Source of the DNA: Posidonia oceanica
Taxonomy: Eukaryota; Streptophyta; Magnoliopsida; Alismatales; Posidoniaceae
Length of the DNA stretch: 64,000 nt
NCBI GenBank assembly: GCA_037176725.1
Contig: JAZBRS010000037.1
Coordinates: 10,186,001-10,250,000, forward strand
Direction of reading: 5' to 3'
How positions within the stretch are numbered: the first letter of the stretch is position 1; every line of letters starts with the position of its first letter. Under the pieces are notes generated by a model. That model had not been told where the DNA came from, did not search any database, and was given only the letters and a program-made list of their open reading frames with translations. This document shows positions 36,294 to 47,774 of the stretch, piece after piece. The translations under genes were made by a program, and so were the position numbers.

Positions 36294-37592
36294 TAGACTA
36301 GACTCCGGCTTTCGTTCTCGGCTTTTCGCTCGCTTGTTTTGTAGTTTTGTCTGCCTTGTGTGCCTTCTTTGCCTGTTTTGCTCGCCTTTCTGTGCAAACT
36401 CCTAGCAAGTCGCTTCGTGGCTACTTTGCTTGGGTTTTGCACCTCTTTCGCCTCGGTTTGTGCTTTCTTTTACCTGGCTTCGCTTATTTGCTTATTGTCT
36501 TGCTTATACTCCTATTTCTTTTACAGTCTGCTTACTTTTACCTTGTTTTGCCTTACTTGCTTATTATTGCTTTAGTTCTTGCACATTGCATGTCTACATA
36601 CTTTGTTTGGCTAAAATACATGCTTTTTGGATGTTGAATGCTTCTTTTACACCCTTGCTATGCCACTACACACGCACATACTATGCTTACATGCCTTTTG
36701 ACTTGATGAATGCTTCTTTTTCACCATCATATTCACAAACACTCGCACATGCCATGGACATGCCTTTTGTTGTGTTGTATGATGGTTGCTTGCCATTTGG
36801 ATTGATTTTCTTCCCTTTTGCACATGCCATGCTTAGGATAGTAGAGACCTGTCTGCTTCCCCCATGGTTAACTAAAAAATGCAAGTAAAAAGAGCTTCTA
36901 GGGGCAACTAGAGACTACAAACAATCCTTCACTCCCTTTTTGGTTAATAAAATGTGCAAGATAAAAAACTCTAATCATTTGCATAAGCATCATATAGGGC
37001 ATGCATTCTTCTCCTCTGAGTCCACCTACTAGTCTGCGAAGGACGATTCCGGCCTCTTGTTCCACTGCTTTGGGCGTGGCATAAGTTGGTCGGTCCGTCC
37101 CCTCCTTGTCCGGGGGTCATGTCGGTGTTAGTAGAGGGTACCACCCACGCTTTGGCGGGGTAGAGGCCACTAACGCACCACCCTGTCATTACCTGAGCTT
37201 TGGGCCGGGAGTTAGACAGGGGACCTACTTTTTCTGACCTGAGTCGGTGACCCGTACATCCAGGGATACCCGGAGTAGACAGCCTTGCTAGGAAACACTA
37301 GTTAGGTAAGGGGGGCATACTAGAAAGCATGCATATCATTCACGCCACTTAACTAACTCATTTGCATTCATCCTCTAGTTTCTAACCCTAATTTCCTTCT
37401 GTTGTGTCAGCGTGATCGGTAAGCAAGTTCCCTTTGCCAGAGCTTGAGTACCGACCCTCGTTGACCCCCTTTTGCGACTTAGTTCGCGACCATTCCCCTT
37501 CCGAGCTATCCGCACTTGCGACGATAGCTCCTCTTAGGAAGCATCGCTTGAATACCCGTCGCAGCCCAGTTCTCACACGCTCTAGGTCAGCA
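36294..37592 (+). other. Element B leader (5' untranslated region)
   Basis: 1.3 kb of non-coding leader between the primer site and the gag ATG. A short-ORF-rich stretch (36340-36890) shows no domain. Near the end, TTCTGTTGTGTCAG (37397-37410) resembles a splice acceptor, and GATCGGTAAGC (37414-37424) resembles a splice donor; both are conserved in A. The frame directly upstream of gag (about 37476-37592) is conserved with A at the peptide level although no ATG precedes it. Confidence 0.75.
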
Positions 37593-40500
37593 ATGGCCCA
37601 GTACGTTAGTGAGCCTTCTTTTACTCCTGTCACGGAGGGTGTTTCCATTCTGGCCCCCCCGGTTGCTCTTTCTGTCCCACTTGTTCCCCCTCCGACGCCA
37701 GGGTTTCCTCCTCTGACGTCTCTAGGTTCTCAGTACACCCCGGGACAGTGGCAAGCCTCCCTTCCTCCGGATCCGGTCGCCGAGTCTATCTTGACGGCCG
37801 TTACTCGCGCTCCGGAGACGCCACTGCCCCCTCCGTCCCAGGGATACGTCGCTTTCGACATCCCTTCCACCGTTGCTGCGACTTTTTCTGTAGATCCCCT
37901 CCTTCCCGGACCATCTGTGTCCGTGCCTCTTGCTTCTCAACCGCCGCCGGCACTGCACTTCAGCGTCCCCACTGGCGAGACGCCCGAGGTGCAGTACCAG
38001 CACCTGATGGAGCTTGCCCAGAGACTGCGGGGCATGGCTCTGTCAGTTCGTCCTCCTTCTATCTCTGTCGTTCCTGAGGTTCCTCCGAGGCCAGTTCCTG
38101 CATTCCTTGCATCGACCTCTACACCTCCGCCTCGACCATCGTCGCAACTGCTCACGGTTCCGACGATGGGGGCTCGTTTGCCGCCTCCTGCACAACACTT
38201 GGCACAGCATGCTCCACTTTCTTCTGGTGGTCAACCCTTTGGGTCGGCTGGAGCCCAGTACCTCACTGGCTCGCTGTCTGGCACCCCGCCTGCACAGCAA
38301 CTGGTGCTCCGCCATCCTACCCCTGTCCCAGCACAGCATGGCATTTATTCTTCTCCTCTCCCTCAAGTCCAGCATCCTGCATACACTCCTGCATACACTA
38401 TCCCCCAGCACGGATACGCCGGCCATCCCGTTGCTCCACCAGGCGACGCTATGGTAGATCCGGAGGAGCACTTAGGTGCGACCCATTCGGTGTATGTGCT
38501 CGCTACCCCTGCTGATCCCTCTCCTACAGCAGCAATTCCAGACCCCATCAACAACCGGATGGACGTCTTGGAGAAGGCACTACGACTAGTGCAGGGTACT
38601 GAGCACCAGACCTACCAATTCCGAGACCTCTGTTGCTTTCCAGAGGCGGTACTCCCTCCGAAGTTCAAAATCCCGGACTTCGAGAAGTATAATGGTAGGG
38701 GCTGCCCTGTAGCACACCTGAAGGCGTATTGCGGTGATCTCGCTCAGCTTCAGGCTGACGAGAGGTTGCTGATCCGCTTGTTCCAGAAGAGTTTGACCGG
38801 GCCGGCGCTCAAGTGGTTCACGTCACTCGATATGTCAGCCATCAAGACTTGGAACGACCTCAGTCAGGCGTTCCTGGAACAATACTCCTTCAACCTCGAT
38901 CTTGTCCCAAAGAGGGCGGACTTGATCGCCATCAAGCAGAACTCTGGCGAGCCGTTCGGGGAGTACGTCGGCCGCTGGCGCGCCCTTGCCTCTCAGGTTC
39001 GAGATAGACCCTCTGACGAGGAATCTATCGAGATCGTTATCAAAGGGGCGCAGCCGTCTCTCGGAGCTCTGCTTAGCATTCAACCAGTCACTACTTTTGC
39101 GGCATTCATCAGAGCTGGAGCGCGCGTGGAGAGTTCTTTGCGGAGTGGCAACTTCCCAACTCTCTCTGCGTTCGCTAAGCAGGCAGTGATAAGCAGCAAC
39201 AGTGCCAACAGCAGCACCTCCAACAACAACAACAGCGGCAGCAACAACAACCGCCCGAAGAGGAAGGACTCGCCGAAACCCGCTGTTGCATTCGTCGATT
39301 CTCCTGCTGTGCCTATTCGCTTGCCGTCACGGCCTGCCCCAGCTCAGGTGGTGTACGCTCCTGCACCTAGGATCCCGCACACACCGCACATCACAACCAC
39401 CGCTAGACCGGTCTATCCTGCCGCACCAGTTCAGCAAGGCCCGTACCCAAGGCAAAGAAGACCACCCACTGAGAGGCGGAATTTCACCCCACTGGTGGAA
39501 CCACTCACGGTCATCTTGCCAAAGGTGGCATCGCTCCTGAAGTTCCCGGAGGTTCGTCCACCGCCAAGCCCTCTGCCGCATTGGTTTAGGCCGGACCCCT
39601 TCTGCAATTTCCATCGAAGCGTCGGGCATTCGACGGATAATTGCTTCTCCCTGCGGAACGCAATTCAGGACCTGATCGAATCGGGAACGATTGTGATCGA
39701 CACGCACGAGGCTTCCACTCAAGCACGCACCCATGCATCTGCATCTCCAGCTGTTCCCCCGCATTCTGGCATCGTCCGCCAACCTTTACCGGAGCACTCT
39801 TATCCGGGAAGGGCGGGAACCTCAGGCGTCCACTCTGTCTTTCCCTCTGGGCCCGCTACCTCTGTAGTAGACCCTTCTGATCTTATCTCTGACCACTCTG
39901 AGCCTTTCCCAGTCAGTCTCTATTTGGCGGCAGTTGCCGGCTCCGAGTCGGGAATCCATTTGATCCGACCGCGTGCCAGGCCGGAGCGCCCTCGCGCGTC
40001 TCCCACCGTGCTCCCTCAGGCTCAATCTCCCGTACACCTTTTAGCCAGAGCCCAGCCTAGTTCTCCCATTCACCTTCTAGGGCGACCTCAACCACACCTT
40101 CTAGGCAGACCTCAACCTGCCCCAGCCTTCCCACCCCAACAACCATATCCCTTAGACAGACCTCAGTATCCTGTAGGTCCCCCTGTAACCCCTCCTGTGC
40201 TCGCAGCACATGCTCCAGTCGTCATTAACCTGACCCTGGACACCCATCGCGTCCCTTACAGCTACGCCACAGAAATGTGCGCGGAAGTAACGCGATCGGG
40301 GAGGATTTACAGGCCCCCAGCACCGGCAACTAGGCCAACTCATCCTAGACCTGTTATACCCCCACCCTCAGGCCAACCCTTAGCAAATCCAGCCCCAGAT
40401 CAGCCTGTAGTTAGCCAAGCCCCTAGCCGGCCTGTAGTAACCCAGCTTCCTGCCACTACCCCTGTAGAACCTGCTAGAATCACCCCTCCAGCTGCTAGGA

Positions 40501-41736
40501 GAGACCAACCTAGAGCAGACCTAACCTCCCAGCTTAAGAAGGTTAAAGCCGATATCTCCATCTGGGATTTGATCCACACTTCTGCCGAACATCGCGAGGC
40601 TTTTCTTCGTGTGTTCCAGGCTGCTCGTGTGTCCCAGTCCATTGAGCCTTCTGCCTTGGAGAGCATGGTTGGGTTAATCGCGGAGCCCCAGGTCATCTCT
40701 TTTACGAGTGATGAGCTGCCTCCGGCAGGGATTAATCACAACCAGCCCCTATTCGTCACGGTGCAGTTCAAAAACTTTCGCATTCCCCTAACACTGGTTG
40801 ATAACGGGTCAGGCCTTAACGTCTGCCCCTTGCGTACAGCAACCAAGCTCGGATTCAAAGCCGAGGATATCACGCCAGCCATGAAGGGAATGACTGCTTT
40901 TGACAACACTCACCATGACGCTCTAGGGATTCTGATTATCCCTCTGGCTATCGGCCCGGTCGTCTTCGACGTAGAATTCTATGTCGTCGACTTGAAGCCT
41001 AACTTCAATCTTCTGCTTGGGCGCCCTTGGCTTCACAAGCATCAGGTCCTCCATTCGACCCTCCATCGAATGATAAAGTACCGTTGTGGCGATGATGTCA
41101 TTGTCGTCATGGCGGAGAACTTTGAGAAGGAGCGGATTGAAGCAGTTTCTCCCGTGTCTTCGCAATCCATCCCATTTGACCCTGAGACTTCTGAAGCCCT
41201 CTATCGTGTTAACCGGTGCGAGCCAGTTAACTTCGTTCCTGATCTTGAACGTGTCAACTCTTTGGCCGTTCACAGTAACCCCTTTCGAATGGTCGAGAAT
41301 GTATGTCACAGGTGGGGTTACACAAAGGGTACGCCACTCGGGCGTCACGGCCAAGGGATCGCGGAGCCGATCATAGCAGTGGAGCGAAGGAAGTCTGAAG
41401 GTCTCGGCTACGAACCAAAGCTCGACGAAGATCACTGTTTCCAGCTCAAGGATCGTGCACCAGCCATTCCCAGAGACCTCACTAACTTTACCAGTGCAGG
41501 AATTCTGGGATCAACTGACTACCAAGCCGCAGCGCCGACAGAGGATTGGGTGTGTGTTGAGGACTACTACTCGGATGAGGAGCAGTCTGATGCAACAGAG
41601 GCAGTCCCAATCAGTACAGCAGAAACAGTGGTCAGAGCAGAGGCCCCACAGTCAGTTTATTTAGCTCTCCCTCTGGCAGAAACAGCAGGCAGTTCAGCAG
41701 GCCCTGTGGCAAAAGCAAGTTCTCATCCTTTCCAGC
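37593..41736 (+). CDS. gag-pro: Element B gag-protease with G-patch (frame lost in the C-terminal linker)
   Basis: The start chosen is the first in-frame ATG (MAQYVSEPS), conserved with A; the frame is open, without ATG, back to 37416. The N-terminal 340 residues are proline-rich. The capsid domain lies at about 38640-39070 (PKFKIPDFEKYNG, GPALKWFTSLD, EPFGEYVGRWRALA). A CHHC knuckle (FCNFHRSVGHSTDNC) is at about 39600. The aspartic protease active site LVDNGSGLNVCPL is near 40795, and a G-patch (GTPLGRHGQGIAEPI) near 41330. It assembles the virus-like particle and cleaves the polyprotein in the cytoplasm. Around 41712-41735 the sequence is a net four bases shorter than in A. The gag frame therefore leaves the ancestral frame and ends at 42041 in unrelated residues. 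Confidence 0.93.
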
Positions 41737-42994
41737 CACACCAGCTTCTCAAGAACAGTCAGCAGCAGTGCAGGAGTCAGAGACACTCCTCTTGGCAGAA
41801 CCAAGCATGCTACCAGTGGTCACTGCAACATCAGTGCCACTGCCCCCATCTCTGGAGGGGCAGTCCATCAACTCAGTCGGCAGCGCGGCCCAGCCCGCTC
41901 CCTCAGCATCATCTTCAGGAATGCAGTTGGCCCAGTCCGCTCCGCATTCTCCTGACGACCCGCAGCAGCTCTCGTGGCAAGACCCTATGGCGTCAGAGGC
42001 TGCGCTCTCTCAGTTACGGCCCGATACAAAAGGCCAACTGAGCACTACACTCTCCGGGCCCTTGAGCCCTCCAAGGAGCACCCCTGTTTACTCTTCCGCA
42101 GTGACCCTGGAAGCTTATCCATCAGTAGCACCGCTAGCTTGTCTATTTGGGCCATCTACATCAGAGTTGCCACCATCAGACGCGCCCGTGAACCAGATCA
42201 TGCAGACCCCAAGGGCGGCGATCCATCTTGCAGCCGGGCCAGTGCCGCAGGCCCCCGGCGCCTACTACGTCGACTCCCCCTCAGACGAAGAAGAAGGAGT
42301 GGCGATAGAAGCCCAGGTCGATTCTTGGATGTCCGACTTAGAGTTGCTTTATCAAGAACAACTCCAGTCAATAGCAGAAGACCTGGCAGACCATCAAGCT
42401 GCAGAAAGGAAAGGAAAAGCCGTAGTTACGGATCCTCCTCTGCAAGGGAACCATGCTTCTATCATGGTCCTAGAAGACTCAGCAGCGCCGGACTCCCCTA
42501 GACCAGATGAGCTCATCACTCTTCAACCAGAAGGCGGGTCTAGGTGGTTTGTGCAACCCATGCCTCACTTGAGCAATGCATCGAGCGGCAGTGACCAGAT
42601 TAGCCGCCAGTCTGGCACATCCTCCACAAGCACACTAGAAGACCCAGAGGGAAGAACATCAGCAGTACATGCAGCAGCAGTAACAGAGCAGAATGCCTCA
42701 GCAGTAGAGCAGTCAGCAGCCTCGGCAGCAGAACAGTCAGCAGAACAGTCAGCAGAGCAGTCAGTAGTATCAGCAGCAGAATCAGCAGAGCACTCAGTAG
42801 AGTCAGTCAGGCCAGAGCAAACAGTAGAAGGAGTTGCTAGGACGGAGGTCGCGCACCGAGGCTACAAGAATACTCGAGTAAGCGTGACCATCCTGAAGCG
42901 TCACCAGGGCCAAGCAGCAGAACACATACACTCTTTCGGCATTGCAAGTCCTTCTTTCGAGAAAGAGATCCTCTCAGAACTTGTTGCTTATTGA
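41737..42994 (+). other. Element B protease-RT linker, in the pol frame, closed by TGA at 42992-42994
   Basis: Downstream of the gag frameshift the ancestral frame stays open (ATG at 41768) as an acidic, Ser/Ala/Gln-rich low-complexity linker with DSPSDEEEGVAIEAQVDSW and a run of AEQSAEQS-type repeats. It ends at a TGA where A reads GGA, Gly. In A the equivalent linker has its own TGA (4879-4881) at another place. In Ogre elements the protease and RT segments are separated by stops that partial splicing removes. Whether that happens here is not shown by the sequence. Confidence 0.7.
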
Positions 42995-43033
42995 GAAGAG
43001 GACGATACGGGCATAGATGAGACTGACGAACCT

Positions 43034-46000
43034 TTGCCCGAGTTCCGGCCCTATGACGACGACCCAGAAGGCCCCAACCTCCATGTCGAAGAAGAAACGG
43101 AGGTTGTCAACATCGGCACAGCTAAGGAAGTCAGAGAAGTTTGCATCAGTGCCCAGCTGTCCACCCAGGTTCGAGCAGAATTCATCGCATTCCTGAAAGA
43201 ATATGCAGATGTCTTCGCCTGGAGTTATGAAGATATGGTCGGCCTTGACATAGAGATAGTGGTGCACAATCTGCCCTTGAATCCAGATGCCAAGCCAGTA
43301 AAGCAGAAATTGAGAAGATGGCGACCGCAGTGGCTGCTCATGATCAAAGAAGAGATAATGAAGCAGCTTGGAGTCAACTTTCTGAAGGTCGTTCTTTATC
43401 CTGAATGGCTGGCAAACATTGTACCTGTGCCCAAGAAAGATGGCCGAATCCGGATCTGCATCGACTATAGGGACCTGAACAAGGCAAGTCCTAAGGACGA
43501 CTTTCCATTGCCCCACATTGACGTCCTAGTCGACAATACAGCGGGCCACAAAATGCTCTCCTTCATGGACGGCTTTTCTGGATACAATCAGATCAAAATG
43601 GCAGAAGAGGACATGGAAAAGACTTCATTCATCACCCCTTGGGGAGTCTTCTGCTACCAAGTCATGCCGTTCGGCCTGAAAAATGCTGGTGCGACCTATC
43701 AGAGGGCCATGACTGCGCTATTCCACGACCTCATGCACCAAGAAGTGGAGGTCTATGTAGACGATATGATCGCCAAAACCAAAGAGCCCGAGGATCATCT
43801 TGCCTGTCTCAAAAAGCTCTTTGACCGTCTACGGAAGTACAAGCTGCGCCTGAATCCCAAGAAGTGCGTATTCGGGGTGTCTTCTGGCAAATTGCTCGGC
43901 TACATTGTTAGCCAAAGGGGGATTGAGGTGGACCCGTTGAAAGCACAAGCCATCGTGGACATGCCACCCCCTAGAACTGAAAAAGAAGTCAGAAGTCTGC
44001 TTGGGCGTTTACAATTTATCAGTCGCTTCATTGCACAGCTTACACCCATCTGCGAACCCATATTCAAGCTCTTAAAGAAGAATGCGCAGATTCACTGGAG
44101 CGAGGAGTGTCAGGCTGCATTTGCCAAGATCAAGCAGCTGTTGATCAAGCCTCCTGTCCTGGTCCCGCCTACGCCGGGGAGACCTTTACTTCTCTACCTT
44201 TCTACCACGCAGCATTCCATGGGCGCCGTCTTGGGCCAACATGACGAATCTGGTAGGAAGGAGCGCGCCATCTACTACCTGAGCAAGAAATTTAATGAAT
44301 GTGAAGCCAGGTACACAACACTAGAGAAGACTTGCTTGTCCCTTGTCTGGGCCGCACAGAAGCTGAGACACTACATGATGGCATACCCAGTGCAGCTCTT
44401 ATGCTGGCATGATCCTATCAAATTCCTCTTCCAGAAGCCGGCCATGGTGGGCAGATGTGCTAAGTGGCAGGTGTTATTGTCTCAGTACGACATCACCTTC
44501 GTCACACAGAAATCCATGAAGGGTCAAGCAATGGCAGACCATCTTGCTGACCTCCCTCTGCCTGAATACCAACCCCTCCAGACGCAGTTCCCTGACGAAG
44601 ACATTCTCTTTGCAATGGAGGACTCTGAGCAGAAAAATCCTGAAGAAGCAGAGGAATGGCAGCTCTACTTTGATGGTGCAGTCAACAAGAAGGGCCGAGG
44701 CGTAGGCGCAGTGCTGACCACGCCCCAAGGACAAATGACTCCTTTCGCGAGGAAGCTGACTTTCACCTGCACAAACAACGAAGCAGAGTACGAAGCATGC
44801 ATCCTGGGGTTGAAAGTCGCCCTCGAGCATGAGGCGCAGAAGCTGCATGTGCACGGCGATGCCATGCTGGTAATTTCTCAAGTGAACAGCGAATGGAAGA
44901 CAAAAGATCCCAAGCTTGTGCCGTATCACGAACACCTGCTGAGGTTGATGGAAGAATTCAAGAGCATCCGCTTCACATACCTGAACAGAGCAAAGAACGC
45001 GTATGCAGACGCACTAGCAACTCTGGCATCCTGGCTCACTATATCAGAAGACAGCACTGTGGATGTATCAGTCACTCGCATTGAACAGCCTGCATACTGC
45101 ATGAGCATAGAAGAAGTGGATCCCGCACAGGGGCAGCCCTGGTATCAGGACATAAAATCTTTCCTGGAGTCTGGTAACTTTCCTCCTGATACCACGGCAG
45201 CAGACAAGAGAACTTTGGCGCGTCTGGCGTCAAAGTATGTGTTAGGGGCCGGGCAGCTGTACAGAAGGTCATACAATCAGATGCTACTGCGCTGCCTGAA
45301 CAAATCAGAGGCTGATACGCTGATGCTTCAAGTGCATGCGGGGACCTGTGGCCCGCACATGAACGGCGTTCTCCTAGCCAAGAAGATCATGCTGCAAGGT
45401 TATTTCTGGCAGACCATGGAAGCCGACTGCTGCCGGTTCGTGCGTAGATGCCACAACTGTCAGGTTCATGGTAACTTCATCAAGGCCCCTCCACATCAGC
45501 TGCACAACATGTCTTCGCCATGGCCTTTCTCCACCTGGGGGATCGATGTCATTGGCGCCATCCACCCTGCTGCTTCAAATGGTCATCGTTACATTCTAGT
45601 AGCGATCGATTACTTTACCAAGTGGGTGGAAGCGGCCTCTTACAGAACAGTCACCGCTTCGGCAACTGAAAAATTTATTAGAAACAATATTGTTGCCCGA
45701 TATGGGGTCCCGTACTCTGTCATCTCTGATAACGGCTCAAACTTCATTGCCAAAAGGATCGAAGAATACCTGCAAAGTCTCAAGATCAAGCACCATCGAT
45801 CCTCGCCTTATCGGCCACAGATGAACGGAGCAGTGGAGTCTGCAAACAAGAACATTGTCAAGATCCTGAAGAAAATGGCAGAAATCCACAAGGATTGGCA
45901 CGACAAGCTCCCGTACGCGCTCTGGGCGTACAGGACATCAATCCGGACCTCTACAGGAGCCACCCCGTACTCTCTGGTGTACGGCATGGAAGCGGTGTTA

Positions 46001-46381
46001 CCTGTTGAAGTGGAGATCCCCTCTCTGCGGATCCTGCGGGAAGCTGAGTTGGAAGAAGCAGAATGGGTCGAAGACCGCTGCATCCAACTGAACTTGATTG
46101 ATGAGCGCAGATTGCAAGCCATGCACAACGCTCACTGCTATCAGAAGCGGATGGCCAGAGCATTCTTGAAGAAGGTCCAGCCCAGAAGCTTCCAGCCAGG
46201 GGACCTTGTCTTGCGCGCCATTCACTTGCCGGACGGTCGAGGGAAATTCCGACCCAATTGGCATGGCCCCTTTGTGGTCAAGCAGATCTTTTCGGGAGGC
46301 GCTGTAACCCTTGAAGATATGGACCAGGTCGAGCAGTCTGAGCCCGTCAACCTCTGCTATCTGAAGAAGTACTATCAGTAG
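43034..46381 (+). CDS. pol: Element B pol: RT, RNase H, archaeal-type RNase H, integrase
   Basis: The frame is open from 42995 to TAG at 46379-46381, about 1115 residues from 43034 (a TTG codon; probably not a true start, as pol is normally made as a fusion with gag). RT (about residues 90-330) has PVPKKDGRIRICIDYRDL, MDGFSGYNQI, MPFGLKNAGATYQ and YVDDMI near 43756. A degenerate RNase H lies at about residues 385-510. The second, archaeal-type RNase H (about 540-675) has YFDGAVN, NNEAEYEA, HGDAML and NAYADALA. The integrase has an HHCC finger (HAGTCGPH, CHNCQVHG) and core D (GIDVIGAI, near 45543), D (SDNGSNF, near 45728) and E (NGAVESANK, near 45837). NWHGPFVV near the end matches the GPY/F module; no chromodomain follows. 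All catalytic residues I can check are intact. Confidence 0.95.
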   Translation: MPEFRPYDDDPEGPNLHVEEETEVVNIGTAKEVREVCISAQLSTQVRAEFIAFLKEYADVFAWSYEDMVGLDIEIVVHNLPLNPDAKPVKQKLRRWRPQWLLMIKEEIMKQLGVNFLKVVLYPEWLANIVPVPKKDGRIRICIDYRDLNKASPKDDFPLPHIDVLVDNTAGHKMLSFMDGFSGYNQIKMAEEDMEKTSFITPWGVFCYQVMPFGLKNAGATYQRAMTALFHDLMHQEVEVYVDDMIAKTKEPEDHLACLKKLFDRLRKYKLRLNPKKCVFGVSSGKLLGYIVSQRGIEVDPLKAQAIVDMPPPRTEKEVRSLLGRLQFISRFIAQLTPICEPIFKLLKKNAQIHWSEECQAAFAKIKQLLIKPPVLVPPTPGRPLLLYLSTTQHSMGAVLGQHDESGRKERAIYYLSKKFNECEARYTTLEKTCLSLVWAAQKLRHYMMAYPVQLLCWHDPIKFLFQKPAMVGRCAKWQVLLSQYDITFVTQKSMKGQAMADHLADLPLPEYQPLQTQFPDEDILFAMEDSEQKNPEEAEEWQLYFDGAVNKKGRGVGAVLTTPQGQMTPFARKLTFTCTNNEAEYEACILGLKVALEHEAQKLHVHGDAMLVISQVNSEWKTKDPKLVPYHEHLLRLMEEFKSIRFTYLNRAKNAYADALATLASWLTISEDSTVDVSVTRIEQPAYCMSIEEVDPAQGQPWYQDIKSFLESGNFPPDTTAADKRTLARLASKYVLGAGQLYRRSYNQMLLRCLNKSEADTLMLQVHAGTCGPHMNGVLLAKKIMLQGYFWQTMEADCCRFVRRCHNCQVHGNFIKAPPHQLHNMSSPWPFSTWGIDVIGAIHPAASNGHRYILVAIDYFTKWVEAASYRTVTASATEKFIRNNIVARYGVPYSVISDNGSNFIAKRIEEYLQSLKIKHHRSSPYRPQMNGAVESANKNIVKILKKMAEIHKDWHDKLPYALWAYRTSIRTSTGATPYSLVYGMEAVLPVEVEIPSLRILREAELEEAEWVEDRCIQLNLIDERRLQAMHNAHCYQKRMARAFLKKVQPRSFQPGDLVLRAIHLPDGRGKFRPNWHGPFVVKQIFSGGAVTLEDMDQVEQSEPVNLCYLKKYYQ

Positions 46382-47774
46382 CCAAAAGCGGCCCCGTTGC
46401 AGATGCCCTTCTCCCACCTACACTTGCATTTTCATTCTCGCCTTCTTGCTTCATCTCCTTTCAAATCATAATCGTCATTCTTTCAACTCTTGCGACTCTC
46501 TGTTTCAAATCATTATCGTCATCCTTTCAACTCTTGCATCCCTATTCAAATCATCATCGTCATTCTCTCAAGCGTTGCATCTTGAGCCCGGTGATGACAA
46601 CCGGAAGTGCTCGCCTGCTCTGGAAAGGGTCACCCTGCCTCACCTGGCACTACTTAGATGACTTAGCAAGTGAGGGAGCCACCACCAATTAGGACGGGCG
46701 AACTGCCCAATCTCACAAGGACATACACCTTTGAGGGAGAAAAAATGTTAGGATGTGAGCTTGAAAAAAAGTGAGAATAGACATCTAGATTTGGGCTCCT
46801 CAAAGGGACAGAAGACGAAGACAGAAGCCGGCCCTAGGGATAGGGGTGTGCAGTCTAACCCTGCTCCTTCCACCCATCACACAGCAAACCCAAAATCTGA
46901 ATCCATTACATTTCAAGCATCCTTCTTTTGCCACCAGAATGGGGATAGCAAAAGCCTAAAAAAAAAAAAAAAAAAGAAAGAAATCAAAAAAAAAAAAAAA
47001 GAGAAAAAAGAGATAGAACAAAAACAAAAACAAAAAAGGAAAAAAGCAAGCAAAACAAAAAAAAAAGAGAAGAAGAAAAAGGGCAAAGGTAGCCCGAAAA
47101 GCACAGGCACCGTTATCCCCCATACTTTACTAAGAGATCCCCAGCATGTCAAGCCTGAAAAGGGGGTCTACCACATCCTCCCAAGAGCAAACACATACCT
47201 TTTCCCAGCTAGGGGCAGAGAAAGACTGCATACCTATGAGGGAGAAACCTTTCAAAAAAAAAGAGAGAGCTGAAAGAATAGGTGTAAGTCCTGAGAGTGC
47301 AGCCAGTAGCCTGTCCTCGCCACATCACCACCTGTATAATGCCAACGACCTGTTCCGGAGCGCCACCAATAAGCCGAGAGTCTGAGTAGGGCCCAGTGAG
47401 TCAAGGACCACTCCCTTCCTCTGCAGCAGGCACCAAAGCACTCCGTACGCTGAGGGCATTCAAGCATCCACCCAAGCATATCCATCCATTCAAACATACT
47501 TAGTCATCCAATAATATTCATCCACATAAGCATATCACTAGCATCTTGCATTCATGCATCTTCCTTCTTTCCTTTCCCCTTCTGCCAATCCCTCCGCTCT
47601 GCAACACGCTCAGGCTCTGAGACAGTACTCTTCCCCAGCAGAGGCACATCGGCGACACTCAAGCTGCGCCAGTCCACATCCCCTGTCGGCCCTCGCCCCT
47701 GCTTTTCACCGGACTGCTGCCAATTCCCTTTATTCACTTGTGCTTAACTGCTATGTTCTGTTATCAACTGCTGA
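46382..47774 (+). other. Element B spacer between pol and accessory ORF
   Basis: The 1.4-kb spacer holds three tandem copies of a roughly 45-base unit (TTTCAAATCAT, ATCGTCAT, TTTCAACTCTTGC; 46458-46582; A has one copy) and an A-rich tract (46957-47090). A 172-codon lysine-rich frame at 46755-47273 is frameshifted relative to A's version, so I do not call it a gene. The final 300 bases are C-rich with scattered pyrimidine tracts. Confidence 0.7.

Noticed and set aside
38400..42041. Opposite-strand ORFs overlapping gag and pol in A and B (such as 38835-39083 minus or 4030-4494 plus)
   Set aside because: They are shadows of the polyprotein frame with no independent conservation or domain.
46755..47273. 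Lysine-rich small protein gene between pol and accessory ORF
   Set aside because: The frame is disrupted between A and B and the lysines come from an A-rich tract.
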